Shown piece after piece: positions 44,455 to 55,861 of a stretch of DNA of 64,000 nt (positions within the stretch are counted from its first letter, which is position 1; the number at the start of each line of letters is the position of its first letter). The DNA is from Mesotoga prima MesG1.Ag.4.2. GTDB lineage: Bacteria; Thermotogota; Thermotogae; Petrotogales; Kosmotogaceae. The notes beneath the pieces were generated by a model, which worked only from the letters and a program-made list of their open reading frames with translations, made no database searches and was not told where the DNA came from. Location: contig NC_017934.1 of the NCBI RefSeq assembly GCF_000147715.2, positions 682,001 through 746,000 of the forward strand, given 5' to 3'. The position numbers and the translations under genes are program-made.

Positions 44455-46527
44455 GTGAAAGAAAGAGCTACAACTCTCGAAAAGACCCGAAACATAGGAA
44501 TAATGGCCCATATAGATGCGGGGAAAACAACTACGACCGAACGCATACTTTTCTATACCGGAAAGAATTACAAACTCGGAAGTGTTGATGAAGGAACGGC
44601 TACAATGGACTGGATGGACCAAGAGAAGGAGAGGGGCATCACTATCACTTCTGCAGCTACCACAGCGTTTTGGAAGGATCATCGCATAAATATTATTGAT
44701 ACGCCCGGGCACGTTGACTTTACTGTTGAAGTTGAAAGATCTTTACGGGTTCTTGATGGGGCCGTAGCGGTATTCGATGCTCAAGCAGGTGTTGAACCAC
44801 AGTCGGAGACTGTTTGGAGGCAAGCTGATAAGTACCATGTCCCTAGAATAGCCTTCATGAACAAGATGGATAAGATCGGAGCTGATTTTTTAGCTGCCAT
44901 AGGCACAATGGTTACAAAGCTTAAGGCAAATCCGGTTGCAATACAGCTTCCAATTGGATCGGAATCTGGTTTCGAAGGCATTATCGATTTGGTGCAGATG
45001 AAAGCCTTGCGATGGACCAATCAAGAGGGAACGGAATTCACATATTCAAATATTCCCGAATTTTTGCAAGCCCAGGTGGAAGAGGCTCGAGAGGATCTGG
45101 TTACCCATGTTGCTGAATTCGATGAAGAACTCATGGATCTGTATATCGAGGGTGAAGAACTTCCAGTAGATAGACTGAAAGCGGCAATCAGAAAGGCAAC
45201 ACTTTTGGGACAAATTACCCCTGTGCTTTGTGGTTCGGCATTCAGGAACAAGGGAATCCAGCCACTTCTTGATGCAATAGTAGACTATCTGCCGTCTCCG
45301 AAAGACTTGCCTCCGGTGGTTGGCGAGATCATCGATAGCGAGAGAAAAATTGAGGTCTATCCGGATGAGAATGGGCCGTTTGTTGCGATGGCCTTTAAGA
45401 TAATGATCGATCCATTTGTAGGCAAACTCACATTCCTCAGAGTTTATTCTGGTTCACTTGAAAAGGGAGCCTACGTCATAAACACGAACAAGAACTTAAA
45501 AGAAAGAATTTCCAGACTTCTTTTCATGCATGCCGACAAGAGGGAAGAAGTTGATTATATAAGGGCCGGAGACATTGTTGCAGTGGTAGGGCTTAAGAAT
45601 ACTATGACTGGCGAAACTATCGCACTTTCTGAAGAAAAGATTGTTCTCGAAAAAATCGAATTTCCTGAGCCCGTGATTTCGATTGCGATAGAACCGCAGA
45701 CAAAAGACGATGCTTCGAAGCTTACAAAGGCTCTTCTTGCTCTAGTTGAAGAAGACCCTTCGCTTAAAAGCTATGTTGATGGTGAGACTGGTGAGACGAT
45801 TCTCTCCGGCATGGGAGAGCTCCACTTAGAGGTAATTGTAGAGCGAATAAAAAGGGAATTCAATGTTGGCTTAAGAGTAGGGAATCCTCAGGTAGCCTAT
45901 CGTGAGACAATAAGGTCTAAAGCAATAGGTGAGTCGAAATACGTTAGGCAGACTGGTGGAAAGGGTCAGTATGGACACGTTATACTGAGTGTAGAACCCA
46001 TTACTGACAAGAGCGCCAATTTCGTGTTTGAAGATAAAACTGTAGGAGGAACCATACCAAGGGAATTTATCAAGCCTATAGAACGCGGGGTAAGAGAAGC
46101 TATGGATTCCGGCTATCTCGCCGGTTATCCAATGGTTAATGTGAAGGTCTCCTTGCTCGACGGTTCATACCACGAAGTAGACTCTTCGGAGATTGCATTT
46201 AGCATAGCCGGATCTATGGCCTTCAAAGAGGCTGCGAGAAAGGCGAGCCCGGCTCTGCTGGAACCAATTATGGCAGTAGAGATAAATACTCCTGAAGAAT
46301 ACATGGGAGATCTGATTGCCGATCTCAATTCTAGGAGAGCGAAGATTGAGGGCTTTGAAACTAGAGCAGGTCTCAAAATTATCAAAGCTCACGTTCCCCT
46401 TTCAGAATTGTTTGGTTACGCTACTGTTTGCAGATCTCTGTCTCAAGGAAGAGCAATCCACGTCATTCAGTTCTCTCATTATTCGGAAGTTCCGGAGAGA
46501 ATTGCAGAAAAGATTCTAGGAAAATAA
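44455..46527 (+). CDS. fusA: Elongation factor G
   Basis: Translocase GTPase, 690 residues. G1 is [17 protein letters not shown]2 RGITIT, G3 DTPGHVDF, G4 NKMDKIGAD. Domains II-V follow; GGKGQYGHV and [12 protein letters not shown] mark domains IV-V. The frame is open upstream into rpsG, but GTG 44455, 6 bases after AGGAGG, gives the expected N-terminus [20 protein letters not shown]. Confidence 0.97.
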   Translation: MKERATTLEKTRNIGIMAHIDAGKTTTTERILFYTGKNYKLGSVDEGTATMDWMDQEKERGITITSAATTAFWKDHRINIIDTPGHVDFTVEVERSLRVLDGAVAVFDAQAGVEPQSETVWRQADKYHVPRIAFMNKMDKIGADFLAAIGTMVTKLKANPVAIQLPIGSESGFEGIIDLVQMKALRWTNQEGTEFTYSNIPEFLQAQVEEAREDLVTHVAEFDEELMDLYIEGEELPVDRLKAAIRKATLLGQITPVLCGSAFRNKGIQPLLDAIVDYLPSPKDLPPVVGEIIDSERKIEVYPDENGPFVAMAFKIMIDPFVGKLTFLRVYSGSLEKGAYVINTNKNLKERISRLLFMHADKREEVDYIRAGDIVAVVGLKNTMTGETIALSEEKIVLEKIEFPEPVISIAIEPQTKDDASKLTKALLALVEEDPSLKSYVDGETGETILSGMGELHLEVIVERIKREFNVGLRVGNPQVAYRETIRSKAIGESKYVRQTGGKGQYGHVILSVEPITDKSANFVFEDKTVGGTIPREFIKPIERGVREAMDSGYLAGYPMVNVKVSLLDGSYHEVDSSEIAFSIAGSMAFKEAARKASPALLEPIMAVEINTPEEYMGDLIADLNSRRAKIEGFETRAGLKIIKAHVPLSELFGYATVCRSLSQGRAIHVIQFSHYSEVPERIAEKILGK

Positions 46528-46563
46528 TGAAGATCCCAAATTAGTTTTTGGAGGAGGGAAACC

Positions 46564-47760
46564 ATGGCTAAGGAAAAATTCGAACGTTCTAAACCCCATC
46601 TTAACATCGGTACGATTGGACACATTGACCACGGTAAGACAACCCTTACTGCGGCAATCACAAAGAGTCTTGCATTCAAAGGTCTTGCAGATTTTTCCCC
46701 GTTTGACTCAATTGACAAGGCGCCGGAAGAAAAAGCAAGAGGAATTACAATCAACGTATCTCACATCGAGTACCAGACGGAGAAGAGACATTATGCGCAC
46801 ATCGACTGCCCTGGACACGCTGACTATATCAAGAACATGATAACTGGAGCTGCACAGATGGATGGAGCAATTCTCGTTGTCGCCGCAACCGACGGTGTCA
46901 TGCCTCAGACTAGGGAACACGTCTTGCTTGCTAGACAGGTCAATGTTCCCGCAATGGTTGTGTACATTAACAAGGTGGATGCTGTTGATGACGAAGAGCT
47001 GGTAGAACTTGTCGAGGAAGAAGTAAGAGAGCTTCTCTCCTCCTACGAGTTCCCGGGTGATGAACTCCCCGTAATTAAGGGCTCGGCCTTAAAGGCCCTT
47101 GAAGCGGAAAGTCCAAATGAATGGACAGAGAGCATTTACGAACTGTTGAAAGCATGCGACGACTACTTCCCTGAACCAGTACGGGAGACTGACAAGCCTT
47201 TCCTGATGCCCATAGAGGACATCTTCACAATAACGGGTAGAGGTACGGTTGTTACAGGAAGAATCGAGCGTGGAGCGGTCCATGTTGGCGATGAAGTCGA
47301 GATTATCGGACTGTCTTACGAAACGAAGAAAACAGTGTGTACTGGAGTAGAAATGTTCAGGAAACTCCTTGATGAAGGACAGGCCGGCGACAACATTGGA
47401 GCTCTTCTAAGAGGCGTTGCAAAGGAAGAAGTCAAGAGAGGCCAAGTTCTTGCCAAACCGGGTTCTATAACACCTCACAAGAAATTCACGGCAAACGTCT
47501 ACGTTCTTAAAAAGGAAGAAGGAGGACGCCACTCACCCTTCACAAAGGGATACAGGCCCCAGTTCTTCATTAAGACCGCCGATGTAACTGGAGAAATTGC
47601 AGATCTTCCTGAGGGCGTCGAAATGGTTATTCCTGGTGACAATGTGGAAATGACAATTCAGCTCATTTATCCCGTCGCAATTGAGAAGGGTATGAGGTTT
47701 GCAATCCGTGAAGGTGGAAGAACAGTGGGCGCCGGAGTCGTTAGTTCCATAATTGAATGA
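46564..47760 (+). CDS. tuf: Elongation factor Tu
   Basis: Delivers aminoacyl-tRNA to the ribosome. 398 residues: [20 protein letters not shown] (G1), KARGITIN (G2), [26 protein letters not shown] (G3), NKVD (G4), GSALKAL (G5), then beta-barrel domains II and III ending [20 protein letters not shown]. The only tuf copy in this window. GGAGG precedes the ATG. Confidence 0.98.
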   Translation: MAKEKFERSKPHLNIGTIGHIDHGKTTLTAAITKSLAFKGLADFSPFDSIDKAPEEKARGITINVSHIEYQTEKRHYAHIDCPGHADYIKNMITGAAQMDGAILVVAATDGVMPQTREHVLLARQVNVPAMVVYINKVDAVDDEELVELVEEEVRELLSSYEFPGDELPVIKGSALKALEAESPNEWTESIYELLKACDDYFPEPVRETDKPFLMPIEDIFTITGRGTVVTGRIERGAVHVGDEVEIIGLSYETKKTVCTGVEMFRKLLDEGQAGDNIGALLRGVAKEEVKRGQVLAKPGSITPHKKFTANVYVLKKEEGGRHSPFTKGYRPQFFIKTADVTGEIADLPEGVEMVIPGDNVEMTIQLIYPVAIEKGMRFAIREGGRTVGAGVVSSIIE

Positions 47761-47778
47761 TAATAGGTCTTTCCAGGA

Positions 47779-47799
47779 GAAGGGAGAAAATCTCCCTTC
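47779..47799 (+). other. Stable hairpin between tuf and rpsJ
   Basis: GAAGGGAGA-AAA-TCTCCCTTC forms a perfect 9-bp stem with a 3-base loop in the 69-bp gap. No T run follows, so complete termination is unlikely; an RNA-processing or attenuation point between the str and S10 parts is possible. Confidence 0.6.
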
Positions 47800-47829
47800 C
47801 CTGTTAACAGAAGGAGGGAACATTTAGGC

Positions 47830-48138
47830 ATGGCCAAGCAAAAAATTAGGATTCGCTTGAAAGCTTACGATCACAAACTACTTGACTTGTCGGCCAAGAA
47901 GATCGTTGAAGCTGTAAAGCTCACCAATGCCAAAGTATCAGGTCCGGTGCCATTGCCAACGGAGAGGACGCTCTACACTGTTCTGACTTCTCCCCATAAG
48001 TTCAAGGATGCAAGAGAGCAGTTTGAAAAACTCGTTCATAAGAGACTTATCGAAATATTAGACCCAACCCCTAAGACAATAGATTCTCTTATGAAAGTTG
48101 ACCTCCCCGCAGGTGTAGATGTGGAGATTAAACTGTAA
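47830..48138 (+). CDS. rpsJ: 30S ribosomal protein S10
   Basis: 102 residues; 30S head protein that also pairs with NusB in antitermination. [45 protein letters not shown] and the end [12 protein letters not shown] are typical. First gene of the S10 section, preceded by AAGGAGG. Confidence 0.97.
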   Translation: MAKQKIRIRLKAYDHKLLDLSAKKIVEAVKLTNAKVSGPVPLPTERTLYTVLTSPHKFKDAREQFEKLVHKRLIEILDPTPKTIDSLMKVDLPAGVDVEIKL

Positions 48139-48160
48139 AGAGACTTCGGAGGTGTGATAG

Positions 48161-48793
48161 ATGAAAGGAATATTGGGTAGAAAACTCGGTATGACAACTA
48201 TATACAAAGACGGGAAAGCCTTCGGAGTTACCGTAGTGAAAGCCGGTCCATGTACTGTTGTACAAAAAAAGACAAGTGATGGTGGCGAATATGACGCCAT
48301 TCAAGTTGGATTCGAAGAGCTTACGCCTGAAAGAGCGAAAAAAGTACTGACAAAGCCTTTGGTAAAGAAGTTCGAGGCTGCAAAGGTTAAGCCGCATAGA
48401 ATTCTCAAAGAGTTCAAAGTTGGTAACATCAATGATTTCAATGTTGGTGATATCATAGAAGCTCGTGTCTTTTCTGAAGGCGAAAAAGTAGACGTAACTG
48501 GTTTTTCGAAGGGCAGAGGTTTTTCGGGCGCTATGAAGAGATGGAACTTCAGGGGCGGAGAAGCTTCACACGGTTCGAAATTCCACAGAGAACTAGGTTC
48601 AGTAGGTAATCACACTGAGCCGGCGAAGATTTGGAAGGGTAAGAAAATGCCCGGTCAATACGGTAACGAGAAGAAGACAGTGAAGAATCTAACCGTAGTA
48701 AAAGTCGATGCAGAAAACGGACTCTTAGCCATTTATGGCGCAGTTCCAGGAGCGAGGGGCGGCCTCTTAGTAATTAAGAGCGCAAACAGATAG
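48161..48793 (+). CDS. rplC: 50S ribosomal protein L3
   Basis: 210 residues, near the peptidyl-transferase centre. [15 protein letters not shown] at the start; [15 protein letters not shown] and HRELGSVG lie in the loop that reaches the core; MPGQYGNEK follows. ATG after GGAGGTG. Confidence 0.97.
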   Translation: MKGILGRKLGMTTIYKDGKAFGVTVVKAGPCTVVQKKTSDGGEYDAIQVGFEELTPERAKKVLTKPLVKKFEAAKVKPHRILKEFKVGNINDFNVGDIIEARVFSEGEKVDVTGFSKGRGFSGAMKRWNFRGGEASHGSKFHRELGSVGNHTEPAKIWKGKKMPGQYGNEKKTVKNLTVVKVDAENGLLAIYGAVPGARGGLLVIKSANR

Positions 48794-48824
48794 CCCCGAA
48801 AATGTTTGGAAGGAGGACGCAACA

Positions 48825-49508
48825 ATGGCTCAAGCCGACGTTGTGAATATTGCGGGCCAGAAAGTTGGCACTGTTGAACTGAGCGAGAGCGTATTCAATG
48901 TAGAACCGAACGAAGATCTGATGTTCAGATATGTTAATATGCAGCTTTCAGGTAGACGTGCAGGATTGGCTTCGGCAAAGACAAGATCAGAAGTTAGGGG
49001 TGGAGGAAGAAAGCCCTGGGCACAGAAACACACAGGAAGAGCAAGAGTTGGTTCAACGAGAAGTCCACTTTGGAGACATGGTGGAGTTATACACGGACCG
49101 AAGCCAAAAGACTGGTCTATGAAGTTGACCAAGAAAATGAAGAAGGTAGCTCTAAGATCTGCCCTCAGTCTAAGGCTTAAAGAAGGAAATCTCATTGTCC
49201 TTGATGATCTCAAGTTTGACAGACCAAAGACGAAACAGCTCAGGGAGGTCTTGAATAACCTTGGACTCGATAAGACGCAGAAAACTCTCTTTGTCCTTCC
49301 ATGGCAAAAGGACGAATACCAAAATGTAAGACTTTCGGGAAAGAACATTTATGGGGTTAAGGTAATTATCGCTGATAATCCTGGAAACAAAGCCGTCAAT
49401 AGTAAAGAAAATATTGATGGGCTCAATGTGTACGACATTGTGAATCATGAAAAGCTTGTGATCACGGCAGACCTTGTTCGCAAGATCGAGGAGGTGCTTG
49501 GACGATGA
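48825..49508 (+). CDS. rplD: 50S ribosomal protein L4
   Basis: 227 residues; lines the exit tunnel through its loop [39 protein letters not shown]. In E. coli L4 represses the S10 operon, but no comparable leader was identified here. Overlaps rplW by 4 bases. Confidence 0.96.
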   Translation: MAQADVVNIAGQKVGTVELSESVFNVEPNEDLMFRYVNMQLSGRRAGLASAKTRSEVRGGGRKPWAQKHTGRARVGSTRSPLWRHGGVIHGPKPKDWSMKLTKKMKKVALRSALSLRLKEGNLIVLDDLKFDRPKTKQLREVLNNLGLDKTQKTLFVLPWQKDEYQNVRLSGKNIYGVKVIIADNPGNKAVNSKENIDGLNVYDIVNHEKLVITADLVRKIEEVLGR

Positions 49509-49804
49509 TCGAGAAAAAGTATTATGGCGATGTACTCCTGAGACCGTTGATCACTGAAAAGACAGTTGCTTCTGGTGAACTAAACAAGTACATTTTTGAA
49601 GTACATAGAGATGCCAATAAGCAGACAGTCAAAGACGCCGTTGAAAAGCTTTTCAATGTAAAGGTAGAACAGGTGAACATCATGAACATGAAGGGCAAAC
49701 CTAAGAAACGTGGCGTCTTTGTTGGCAAATCGAGATCCTGGAAGAAAGCAATCGTTACGCTTGTAACTGGATACAGGATTAAAGAACTCGAAGGCCAACA
49801 CTAA
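49505..49804 (+). CDS. rplW: 50S ribosomal protein L23
   Basis: 99 residues at the tunnel exit, docking site for trigger factor and [52 protein letters not shown] is typical. Begins in the rplD stop (ATGA). Confidence 0.96.
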   Translation: MIEKKYYGDVLLRPLITEKTVASGELNKYIFEVHRDANKQTVKDAVEKLFNVKVEQVNIMNMKGKPKKRGVFVGKSRSWKKAIVTLVTGYRIKELEGQH

Positions 49805-49820
49805 GGTGAGGTGAGATGAT

Positions 49821-50648
49821 ATGGCATTGAGAAAGTTTAATCCCGTCACCAAGAGCAGGCGGTTCATGCTTCTTCCGGACTTCAAAGAAGTTACGAAGAG
49901 TGAACCTGAAAAATCTCTTCTGGAGCCAATAAAGAAAAATGCTGGCAGAAACCATCACGGGCGAATAACTGTAAGGCACCAAGGTGGCGGAACTAAGAGA
50001 CGGTACAGGATTATTGATTTCAAGAGAGAAAAGATGGGAATCCCTGCTAAAGTCATATCCATAGAATATGACCCGAACAGAACGGCAAGAATCGCTCTCC
50101 TGCAGTATGTGGATGGTGAGAAACGATACATGCTGGCTCCAAAGGGGCTTAAAGTTGGAGACAGTGTTCAGAATGGAGATATGGCGGAAATCTCGGTTGG
50201 AAACTCGATGTCACTCGAGCGAATTCCCGTTGGCACGATTGTTCACAACATTGAGTTCTTGCCCGGCAAAGGTGGTCAAATAGCCAGGGCGGCGGGAACC
50301 TATGCCCAGCTGATGGCAAAAGAAGGAAGGTACGCGCTCTTGAGGATGCCTTCAGGTGAACTTAGAAGGGTCGTTGTGAAGTGCATGGCCACTATTGGCA
50401 TGGTTGGGAATGAGGAACACTCGAATGAGATACATGGAAAAGCAGGTAGAAAGAGATGGCTTGGTGTAAGACCTTCAGTGAGGGGAATGACTATGAACCC
50501 AGTTGATCACCCGATGGGTGGAGGAGAAGGACGTTCAAAGGGCCATCTTCCGCAGAGTCCTTGGGGACAGCCAGCCAGAGGTTATAAAACGAGGAAGAAT
50601 AAGAAGCCTTCAGATAGCCTCATAGTGAAACGACGGAACCAGAATTGA
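49821..50648 (+). CDS. rplB: 50S ribosomal protein L2
   Basis: 275 residues; RNA-rich interface protein needed for subunit joining. [45 protein letters not shown], and the C-terminal [27 protein letters not shown] with the key histidine. ATG behind GGTGAGGTGA. Confidence 0.97.
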   Translation: MALRKFNPVTKSRRFMLLPDFKEVTKSEPEKSLLEPIKKNAGRNHHGRITVRHQGGGTKRRYRIIDFKREKMGIPAKVISIEYDPNRTARIALLQYVDGEKRYMLAPKGLKVGDSVQNGDMAEISVGNSMSLERIPVGTIVHNIEFLPGKGGQIARAAGTYAQLMAKEGRYALLRMPSGELRRVVVKCMATIGMVGNEEHSNEIHGKAGRKRWLGVRPSVRGMTMNPVDHPMGGGEGRSKGHLPQSPWGQPARGYKTRKNKKPSDSLIVKRRNQN

Positions 50649-50667
50649 TCAGGGGGTGTAGTTGAAG

Positions 50668-50952
50668 ATGTCAAGATCTAAGAAGAAAGGCCCGTACGTA
50701 CACCCGAGTCTCTTGAAAAAGATAAGAGAACTGAACGAAAAGGGAGAAAAGAAGCCCATAAAGACTTGGAGCAGAGCATCCATGATTCTTCCTGAGATGA
50801 TCGGACATACAATCGCAGTATACAACGGAATGAAGCACATACCGGTTTACATTTCGGAGAATATGATCGGTCACAGATTGGGTGAGTTCTCTCCCACCAG
50901 GAGGTTCGGTGGGCATGCCGATAAGAAAAGCAAGAAAGGCGAAGTTAGATGA
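50668..50952 (+). CDS. rpsS: 30S ribosomal protein S19
   Basis: 94 residues; head protein contacting S13. [46 protein letters not shown] and [17 protein letters not shown] at 50662 would add MK; the ATG at 50668 gives the usual N-terminus. Confidence 0.96.
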   Translation: MSRSKKKGPYVHPSLLKKIRELNEKGEKKPIKTWSRASMILPEMIGHTIAVYNGMKHIPVYISENMIGHRLGEFSPTRRFGGHADKKSKKGEVR

Positions 50953-50966
50953 GGAGGGACGCTGAT

Positions 50967-51401
50967 ATGGCGCAGACAGTGCAGAGAGACAAGCGTTCCG
51001 TTTTCCACAGGAAGCGCAAAGAAGAGAAAGCAGCAACGCCTGTATCTCAAGCGAAGGCAGTTGCGAAGTTCGTTAGAATTTCCCCTAGAAAAGCTAGATC
51101 AGTGGTAAATGCGATAAGAAACAAAGAGGTTGGGGAGGCGTTTCAGATACTAGAATTTTCGCCAAAGAAAGCCTCGCGTCTAGTATACAAAGTGTTGCGT
51201 TCTGCGGTAGCAAATGCAGAAAACAACTTTGGATTGAATGTGGACAGTCTGTATGTTGAGAAGGCCGTAGTAGATGATGGTCCAAGAATGAAGCGACTGT
51301 GGCCCAGAGGAAGAGGCAGAGCAGATATACAGCAGAAGCGCTTTAGCCACATAACCGTTGTAGTAGCAAACCGCGAAGAGATTAGCAATCCTCAGGAGTG
51401 A
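50967..51401 (+). CDS. rplV: 50S ribosomal protein L22, with N-terminal extension
   Basis: 144 residues. The core starts at about residue 37 ([23 protein letters not shown]) and includes the tunnel-lining hairpin with [23 protein letters not shown]. About 30 basic residues ([22 protein letters not shown]) precede it. The frame is open to 50949 inside rpsS, but the ATG at 50967 follows GAGGAGGGA. Confidence 0.95.
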   Translation: MAQTVQRDKRSVFHRKRKEEKAATPVSQAKAVAKFVRISPRKARSVVNAIRNKEVGEAFQILEFSPKKASRLVYKVLRSAVANAENNFGLNVDSLYVEKAVVDDGPRMKRLWPRGRGRADIQQKRFSHITVVVANREEISNPQE

Positions 51402-51411
51402 GGTGACATAA

Positions 51412-52041
51412 GTGGGTCAGAAGGTACATCCTTATGGATTCAGGCTTGGTGTCAGTAAAGATTGGAAAGCCCGCTGGATTAATGAGAAGAATTACAAAGA
51501 ATATCTTCTTGAAGATCTTAAAATCAGGGACTTTCTCAAGAAGAATTACATGGCTGCCGGAGTGTCGGACATCTATATTGAAAGACCCGAGCCTGGCAAA
51601 GTAGTTATTACAGTCAAGTGCGCCAGACCTGGTGTGATGATTGGGAAGAAGGGCAGTGAAGTGAAGCTGCTCAGGCAGAGACTGGAAAAGCTTATAACAA
51701 GGCAGTTTCAGTTGAATATTGAAGAAGTTAAAACACCCGAGACCGATGCTATCCTTGTTGCTGAGGATATAGCGTCTAGAATTGAAAAGCGAGCTTCCTA
51801 CAAGAGGGCAATGAAAAGAGCAATATTCACCGCCATGAGAAAGGGAGCTAGAGGGATCAAGATAATGGTTTCCGGAAGACTGAACGGTGCCGATATTGCC
51901 AGGACAGAGTGGTACCTGGAAGGAAGACTTCCTCTCCAGACCCTCAGAGCTGATCTGGACTACGGTTACACCACTGCCTTCACAAAGATGGGAATTATTG
52001 GCGTGAAGGTATGGATATACAAAGGCGACGTACAGGTGTAA
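51412..52041 (+). CDS. rpsC: 30S ribosomal protein S3
   Basis: 209 residues; mRNA-entry protein with a type II KH domain ([22 protein letters not shown]). [22 protein letters not shown] is the family start, and [31 protein letters not shown] is conserved. GTG start behind GAGGTGA. Confidence 0.97.
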   Translation: MGQKVHPYGFRLGVSKDWKARWINEKNYKEYLLEDLKIRDFLKKNYMAAGVSDIYIERPEPGKVVITVKCARPGVMIGKKGSEVKLLRQRLEKLITRQFQLNIEEVKTPETDAILVAEDIASRIEKRASYKRAMKRAIFTAMRKGARGIKIMVSGRLNGADIARTEWYLEGRLPLQTLRADLDYGYTTAFTKMGIIGVKVWIYKGDVQV

Positions 52042-52065
52042 TTGCAAGAGGGGAGGTAGTTCATA

Positions 52066-52491
52066 ATGTTAATGCCCAAAAGGGTGAAATATAGGAAGCA
52101 ACAAAGAGGTAAGATGAATGGAAAAGCAAAAGGCGGGACTATTGTTCATTTTGGTGAATGGGGAATAAAGGCCCTAGAACCGCACTGGATAACTGCACAG
52201 CAGATAGAGTCCTGCAGAATAGCAATCACAAGAACGTTGAAGAGGAATGGTAATCTTTGGATTAGAATCTTCCCCGACAAGCCCATTACGTCAAAAGGAA
52301 TTGGAGTCAGAATGGGAAAGGGAAAGGGAGACGTTGAAGGCTGGGTAGCTGTTGTTAAGCCCGGGAAGGTCATGTTCGAAATAGGCGGAGTGCCTGATCA
52401 ACTTGCAAAAGAGGCCCTTGAAAAAGCTGCTTCAAAACTACCTATCAGAACAAAGATAGTACCGAGGTATCAGATAGGAGGTGAGCTCTGA
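52066..52491 (+). CDS. rplP: 50S ribosomal protein L16
   Basis: 141 residues; positions tRNA in the A and P sites. [47 protein letters not shown] and [22 protein letters not shown]. An ATG two codons later could also serve. Overlaps rpmC by 1 base. Confidence 0.97.
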   Translation: MLMPKRVKYRKQQRGKMNGKAKGGTIVHFGEWGIKALEPHWITAQQIESCRIAITRTLKRNGNLWIRIFPDKPITSKGIGVRMGKGKGDVEGWVAVVKPGKVMFEIGGVPDQLAKEALEKAASKLPIRTKIVPRYQIGGEL

Positions 52492-52691
52492 TGAAGGCCG
52501 TTGAACTTCAGAAGTTCACAGACGAGGAACTCACTCAGATGCTTGAAGATTCGAAGAGAAAGCTGATGGACCTCAGGTTCCAGCTAGAAATGAACAGGTT
52601 GAAGAACCATTCCCAGATAACTTCAGTAAAACGCGACATAGCTAGGATTAAGACTATCCTTCGCGGTCGTGAGCTGGGGATAAGGAGGTAG
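52491..52691 (+). CDS. rpmC: 50S ribosomal protein L29
   Basis: 66 residues, a two-helix hairpin near the tunnel exit: LQKFTDEELTQMLEDSKRKLMDLRFQLEMNRLKNHSQITSVKRDIARIKTIL. ATG within the rplP stop region behind AGGAGGTGAG. Confidence 0.95.
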   Translation: MKAVELQKFTDEELTQMLEDSKRKLMDLRFQLEMNRLKNHSQITSVKRDIARIKTILRGRELGIRR

Positions 52692-52697
52692 TCCGCC

Positions 52698-53003
52698 ATG
52701 CCAAGAAAAACACTGGTAGGAACTGTAGTAAGTGACAAGATGGATAAGACCATAGTTGTGAGCGTTACAAGAACACATATACATCCCTTCTACGGGAAGA
52801 CGATGAAAACTACAAAGAAGTATCATGCTGATGACCCTGAAGGACTTGCGGGAATGGGTGATACGGTTGAGATTGAGGAATGTAAACCTTTAAGCAAGAT
52901 GAAGAAATTCAAGCTTGTTAAGGTCTTGAAGAAGGATGTCTACACTGGAGAAATTCCCGAAACTCCCGAGGCCGTTGAAGATTCCGGAGGTGACGAGAAA
53001 TGA
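52698..53003 (+). CDS. rpsQ: 30S ribosomal protein S17, with acidic C-terminal tail
   Basis: 101 residues. The OB-fold core is [38 protein letters not shown] and [24 protein letters not shown]. The last 20 residues form an acidic tail ([14 protein letters not shown]) not present in shorter homologues. Overlaps rplN by 4 bases. Confidence 0.95.
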   Translation: MPRKTLVGTVVSDKMDKTIVVSVTRTHIHPFYGKTMKTTKKYHADDPEGLAGMGDTVEIEECKPLSKMKKFKLVKVLKKDVYTGEIPETPEAVEDSGGDEK

Positions 53004-53368
53004 TCCAGCTGGAATCTTATTTGAGGGTTGCCGATAATTCGGGCGCCAGGATGATCAAAGTCATCCAGGTAACTGGCGGATATAGAAAGAGATCGGGAAC
53101 CATAGGTGACATAGTTGTCGCAGCAGTAAGAGATGTGGCACCTAACACGGATTTCAAGAAAGGAGACATCGTAAGAGCCGTTCTAGTGAGAACCGCCAAG
53201 GAAATTCGAAGGCCAGACGGCACTTACATAAGGTTCGATGACAACGCAGCGGTTATCATCGACAAGCAGAACCAGCCCAGAGGAACACGTGTCTTTGGAC
53301 CTGTTGCTAGAGAGATTAGGGACAAGGGTTTTTCTAAGATTGCTTCTCTAGCCCAGGAAGTCTGGTGA
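53000..53368 (+). CDS. rplN: 50S ribosomal protein L14
   Basis: 122 residues at the subunit interface: [43 protein letters not shown] and [27 protein letters not shown]. Start overlaps the rpsQ stop. Confidence 0.97.
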   Translation: MIQLESYLRVADNSGARMIKVIQVTGGYRKRSGTIGDIVVAAVRDVAPNTDFKKGDIVRAVLVRTAKEIRRPDGTYIRFDDNAAVIIDKQNQPRGTRVFGPVAREIRDKGFSKIASLAQEVW

Positions 53369-53381
53369 GGAGTGAGCTATT

Positions 53382-53702
53382 ATGAGTAGAGTGAAGAAGG
53401 AAGATACCGTAATGATAATATCTGGAAAGGATAGGGGCAAAAAAGGCAAAGTCCTCAAGACATTCCCCTCGGAAAAAAAGATAATCGTTGAGGGAGTGAA
53501 CTTCACAAAGAAACACCAGAGACCTACTAACCAGTATCGTGAAGGTGGAATAATCGAAAGAGAGTCTCCTATTTACGTTTCGAAAGTAATGGTTGTCTGC
53601 CCCAACTGCAATAAGCCTACGAGAGTCGCACACAAAATTCTCGAAAACGGAGAAAAAGTAAGGTCCTGCAAGAAGTGCGGCGAGATAATCGATAAGGTTT
53701 GA
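53382..53702 (+). CDS. rplX: 50S ribosomal protein L24, four-cysteine form
   Basis: 106 residues; assembly initiator. KOW motif in [21 protein letters not shown], then [11 protein letters not shown]. The C-terminal part has CPNC (C73, C76) and CKKC (C96, C99), four cysteines able to bind zinc where many L24 proteins have none. Confidence 0.95.
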   Translation: MSRVKKEDTVMIISGKDRGKKGKVLKTFPSEKKIIVEGVNFTKKHQRPTNQYREGGIIERESPIYVSKVMVVCPNCNKPTRVAHKILENGEKVRSCKKCGEIIDKV

Positions 53703-53718
53703 TGGGGAGGAGTTGTTG

Positions 53719-54279
53719 ATGGCATACGAATACGTCCCTTTGAAAGATAGATATGAAAATGAAGTAATTCCGGTTATGACTAAAGAGTTTGGTTATAAGA
53801 ACAAGCTCGAAGTTCCCAGAGTCTCTAAGATAGTCGTCAATATGGGAATAGGTGAAGGTTCAAGAAACGCCGACCTTCTCGATCTGCACGGCAAAGAGCT
53901 CATGACAATTGTAGGACAGAAACCGGTAGTTACTAAGGCTAAGAGGAGTATCGCGAACTTTAAACTCCGTGATGGAATGCCGGTTGGTTTGAAAGTCACT
54001 CTCCGTGGTCCGAGGATGTATAACTTCCTCTACAAGCTGATAAATATCGTGCTTCCCAAGCTGAGGGACTTCAGAGGTGTTGATCCCGACTCATTTGACG
54101 GGAGAGGGAATTATGCAATGGGGCTTCCCGAACAACTGGTCTTTCCCGAAATAGTACCGGATCAAATCAAGCGAGTTCAGGGAATGGACATAATTGTTGT
54201 TACTACGGCCAGGACCGATGAGGAGGCCAGAAGATTACTAGCCCTTCTCGGACTTCCCTTCAAGAGAGTCATGGTCTAA
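53719..54279 (+). CDS. rplE: 50S ribosomal protein L5
   Basis: 186 residues; binds 5S r[72 protein letters not shown] and [24 protein letters not shown] at 53713 is also in frame, but the ATG at 53719 has better spacing from GGGGAGG. Confidence 0.96.
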   Translation: MAYEYVPLKDRYENEVIPVMTKEFGYKNKLEVPRVSKIVVNMGIGEGSRNADLLDLHGKELMTIVGQKPVVTKAKRSIANFKLRDGMPVGLKVTLRGPRMYNFLYKLINIVLPKLRDFRGVDPDSFDGRGNYAMGLPEQLVFPEIVPDQIKRVQGMDIIVVTTARTDEEARRLLALLGLPFKRVMV

Positions 54280-54291
54280 GGAGGTAAGTGC

Positions 54292-54477
54292 ATGGCGAAG
54301 AAATCTATAGTTGAAAAGTGGAAACGCGAACCCAAGTTCAAGGTTAGGAAATATAATAGATGCAATCTGTGCGGCAGACCGAGAGCTGTATATAGAGAGT
54401 TTGGTCTTTGCAGAGTGTGCTTTCGACAGCTGGCTTCCGAGGGAAAACTCCCCGGTGTAAAGAAAGCAAGCTGGTGA
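54292..54477 (+). CDS. rpsN: 30S ribosomal protein S14, zinc-binding type Z
   Basis: 61 residues, the short form. Zinc ligands C24, C27, C40 and C43 in [26 protein letters not shown] after AAGGAGGTAAG, 12 bases downstream of rplE. Confidence 0.96.
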   Translation: MAKKSIVEKWKREPKFKVRKYNRCNLCGRPRAVYREFGLCRVCFRQLASEGKLPGVKKASW

Positions 54478-54490
54478 GGAGGGAATTGTA

Positions 54491-54895
54491 ATGTGGAGTG
54501 ATCCCATAGCCGATATGCTCACTAGAATACGAAATGCCAACGCTGCCTTTAAGGAAAGCGTGGATATTCCAGCTTCAAACCTGAAGAAGAAACTTCTTGA
54601 TATTCTGAAGGCTGAAGGCTATATAGATGATTATAAGTATATTGAGGATGGCAAACAGGGTGTTCTCAAGGTCTTTCTGAAATACAAGGGAGACCGGAGA
54701 CACAAGGTTAACGTCATATCTGGAATCGTAAGAATTTCTAAGCCTGGTAAGCGCTTATATGTTAACAAGGATAAGCTTCCAAAGGTCAAATCAGGTATGG
54801 GAATTGCAATAGTAAGTACATCCAGCGGAGTGATGACAGACAAGCAGGCCCGTTCTCAAGGCGTCGGCGGCGAAGTCATCTGCTACGTATGGTAG
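54491..54895 (+). CDS. rpsH: 30S ribosomal protein S8
   Basis: 134 residues; binds the central domain of 16S r[33 protein letters not shown] at the start, [10 protein letters not shown], and [33 protein letters not shown] at the end. Confidence 0.96.
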   Translation: MWSDPIADMLTRIRNANAAFKESVDIPASNLKKKLLDILKAEGYIDDYKYIEDGKQGVLKVFLKYKGDRRHKVNVISGIVRISKPGKRLYVNKDKLPKVKSGMGIAIVSTSSGVMTDKQARSQGVGGEVICYVW

Positions 54896-54907
54896 GGAGG
54901 AATTCAA

Positions 54908-55462
54908 ATGTCTAGATTACTTAAGCATTCGATAAAAATCCCTGCTGGTGTGTCCTGCAAAATTGAAGGAAGTGTTATCTCTGTCAAGGGACCGAAAGGT
55001 GAGCTCAAACAAGAACTCCTTCCTCTGGTTAAGATCGAGGCCGATGAAAAAGAGATATGGGTCAAGTCAAACGAAGAAGTTGTTATTAGAAAGAGTGATT
55101 ACAAGAGATTGGCTAAGTATGCCGGTACTTTCTGGTCGCTCATAAATAACATGATTGTTGGCGTTACTCAAGGCTTCGTCAAGGAGCTGGAAATAGTGGG
55201 AGTGGGATACAGAGCACAACTTCAAGGAAAGAAGCTTGTAATGAACCTTGGGTATGCACATCCAGTTGAGATTGAACCTCCGGCAGGAGTTGAGTTTGAA
55301 GTGCCCGCACCTCAAGCAATAGTTGTCAAGGGAATTGACAAGTATCAGGTTGGTCAGGTAGCGGCAAACATAAAGCGCTGGAGAATCCCAATTGTTTATT
55401 CAGGAAAAGGTATTCGTTACAAGGGAGAGCAAGTCAGAACGAAAGTCGGTAAGAAGGTCTAA
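54908..55462 (+). CDS. rplF: 50S ribosomal protein L6
   Basis: 184 residues, two related alpha-beta domains near the GTPase centre. [73 protein letters not shown] and a C-terminal [14 protein letters not shown]. Confidence 0.96.
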   Translation: MSRLLKHSIKIPAGVSCKIEGSVISVKGPKGELKQELLPLVKIEADEKEIWVKSNEEVVIRKSDYKRLAKYAGTFWSLINNMIVGVTQGFVKELEIVGVGYRAQLQGKKLVMNLGYAHPVEIEPPAGVEFEVPAPQAIVVKGIDKYQVGQVAANIKRWRIPIVYSGKGIRYKGEQVRTKVGKKV

Positions 55463-55479
55463 TCAAGGAGGCGGCTGGA

Positions 55480-55848
55480 GTGTTCAAACATAAAGACAAG
55501 AAGGAACAAAGGCGAAAGAGGCATCTTCGCGTCAGGTCTACAGTTTCCGGAACACCGGAGAGACCAAGACTGGCAGTCTTCAGAAGTGAGAAGCATATTT
55601 ATGCCCAGCTTATTGATGATTCAAAGGGAATTACCCTTGTTTCTGCATCGACTGTAGATAAAGACGTCAAGGCTTCAATAGAGAAGTCATGGAATGTTGA
55701 TGCCGCTAAGAAAGTTGGGGAGCTCCTCGCAAAGAAGGCGAAAGATAAGGGAATAAGCAGTGTAGTCTTCGACCGTGGGGGTTTTAAGTTCCATGGAAGA
55801 ATAAAGTCACTTGCCGAGGGCGCTCGAGCAGGCGGACTACAGTTCTGA
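55480..55848 (+). CDS. rplR: 50S ribosomal protein L18
   Basis: 122 residues; 5S rRNA binding protein. [40 protein letters not shown] and [31 protein letters not shown] start behind AAGGAGGCGG. Confidence 0.96.
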   Translation: MFKHKDKKEQRRKRHLRVRSTVSGTPERPRLAVFRSEKHIYAQLIDDSKGITLVSASTVDKDVKASIEKSWNVDAAKKVGELLAKKAKDKGISSVVFDRGGFKFHGRIKSLAEGARAGGLQF

Positions 55849-55861
55849 GGAGGTGAAGAAG

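Noticed and set aside
51382-52047. 221-codon minus-strand open frame opposite rpsC.
   Set aside because: rpsC is certain; the opposite frame is a composition effect of the conserved gene.
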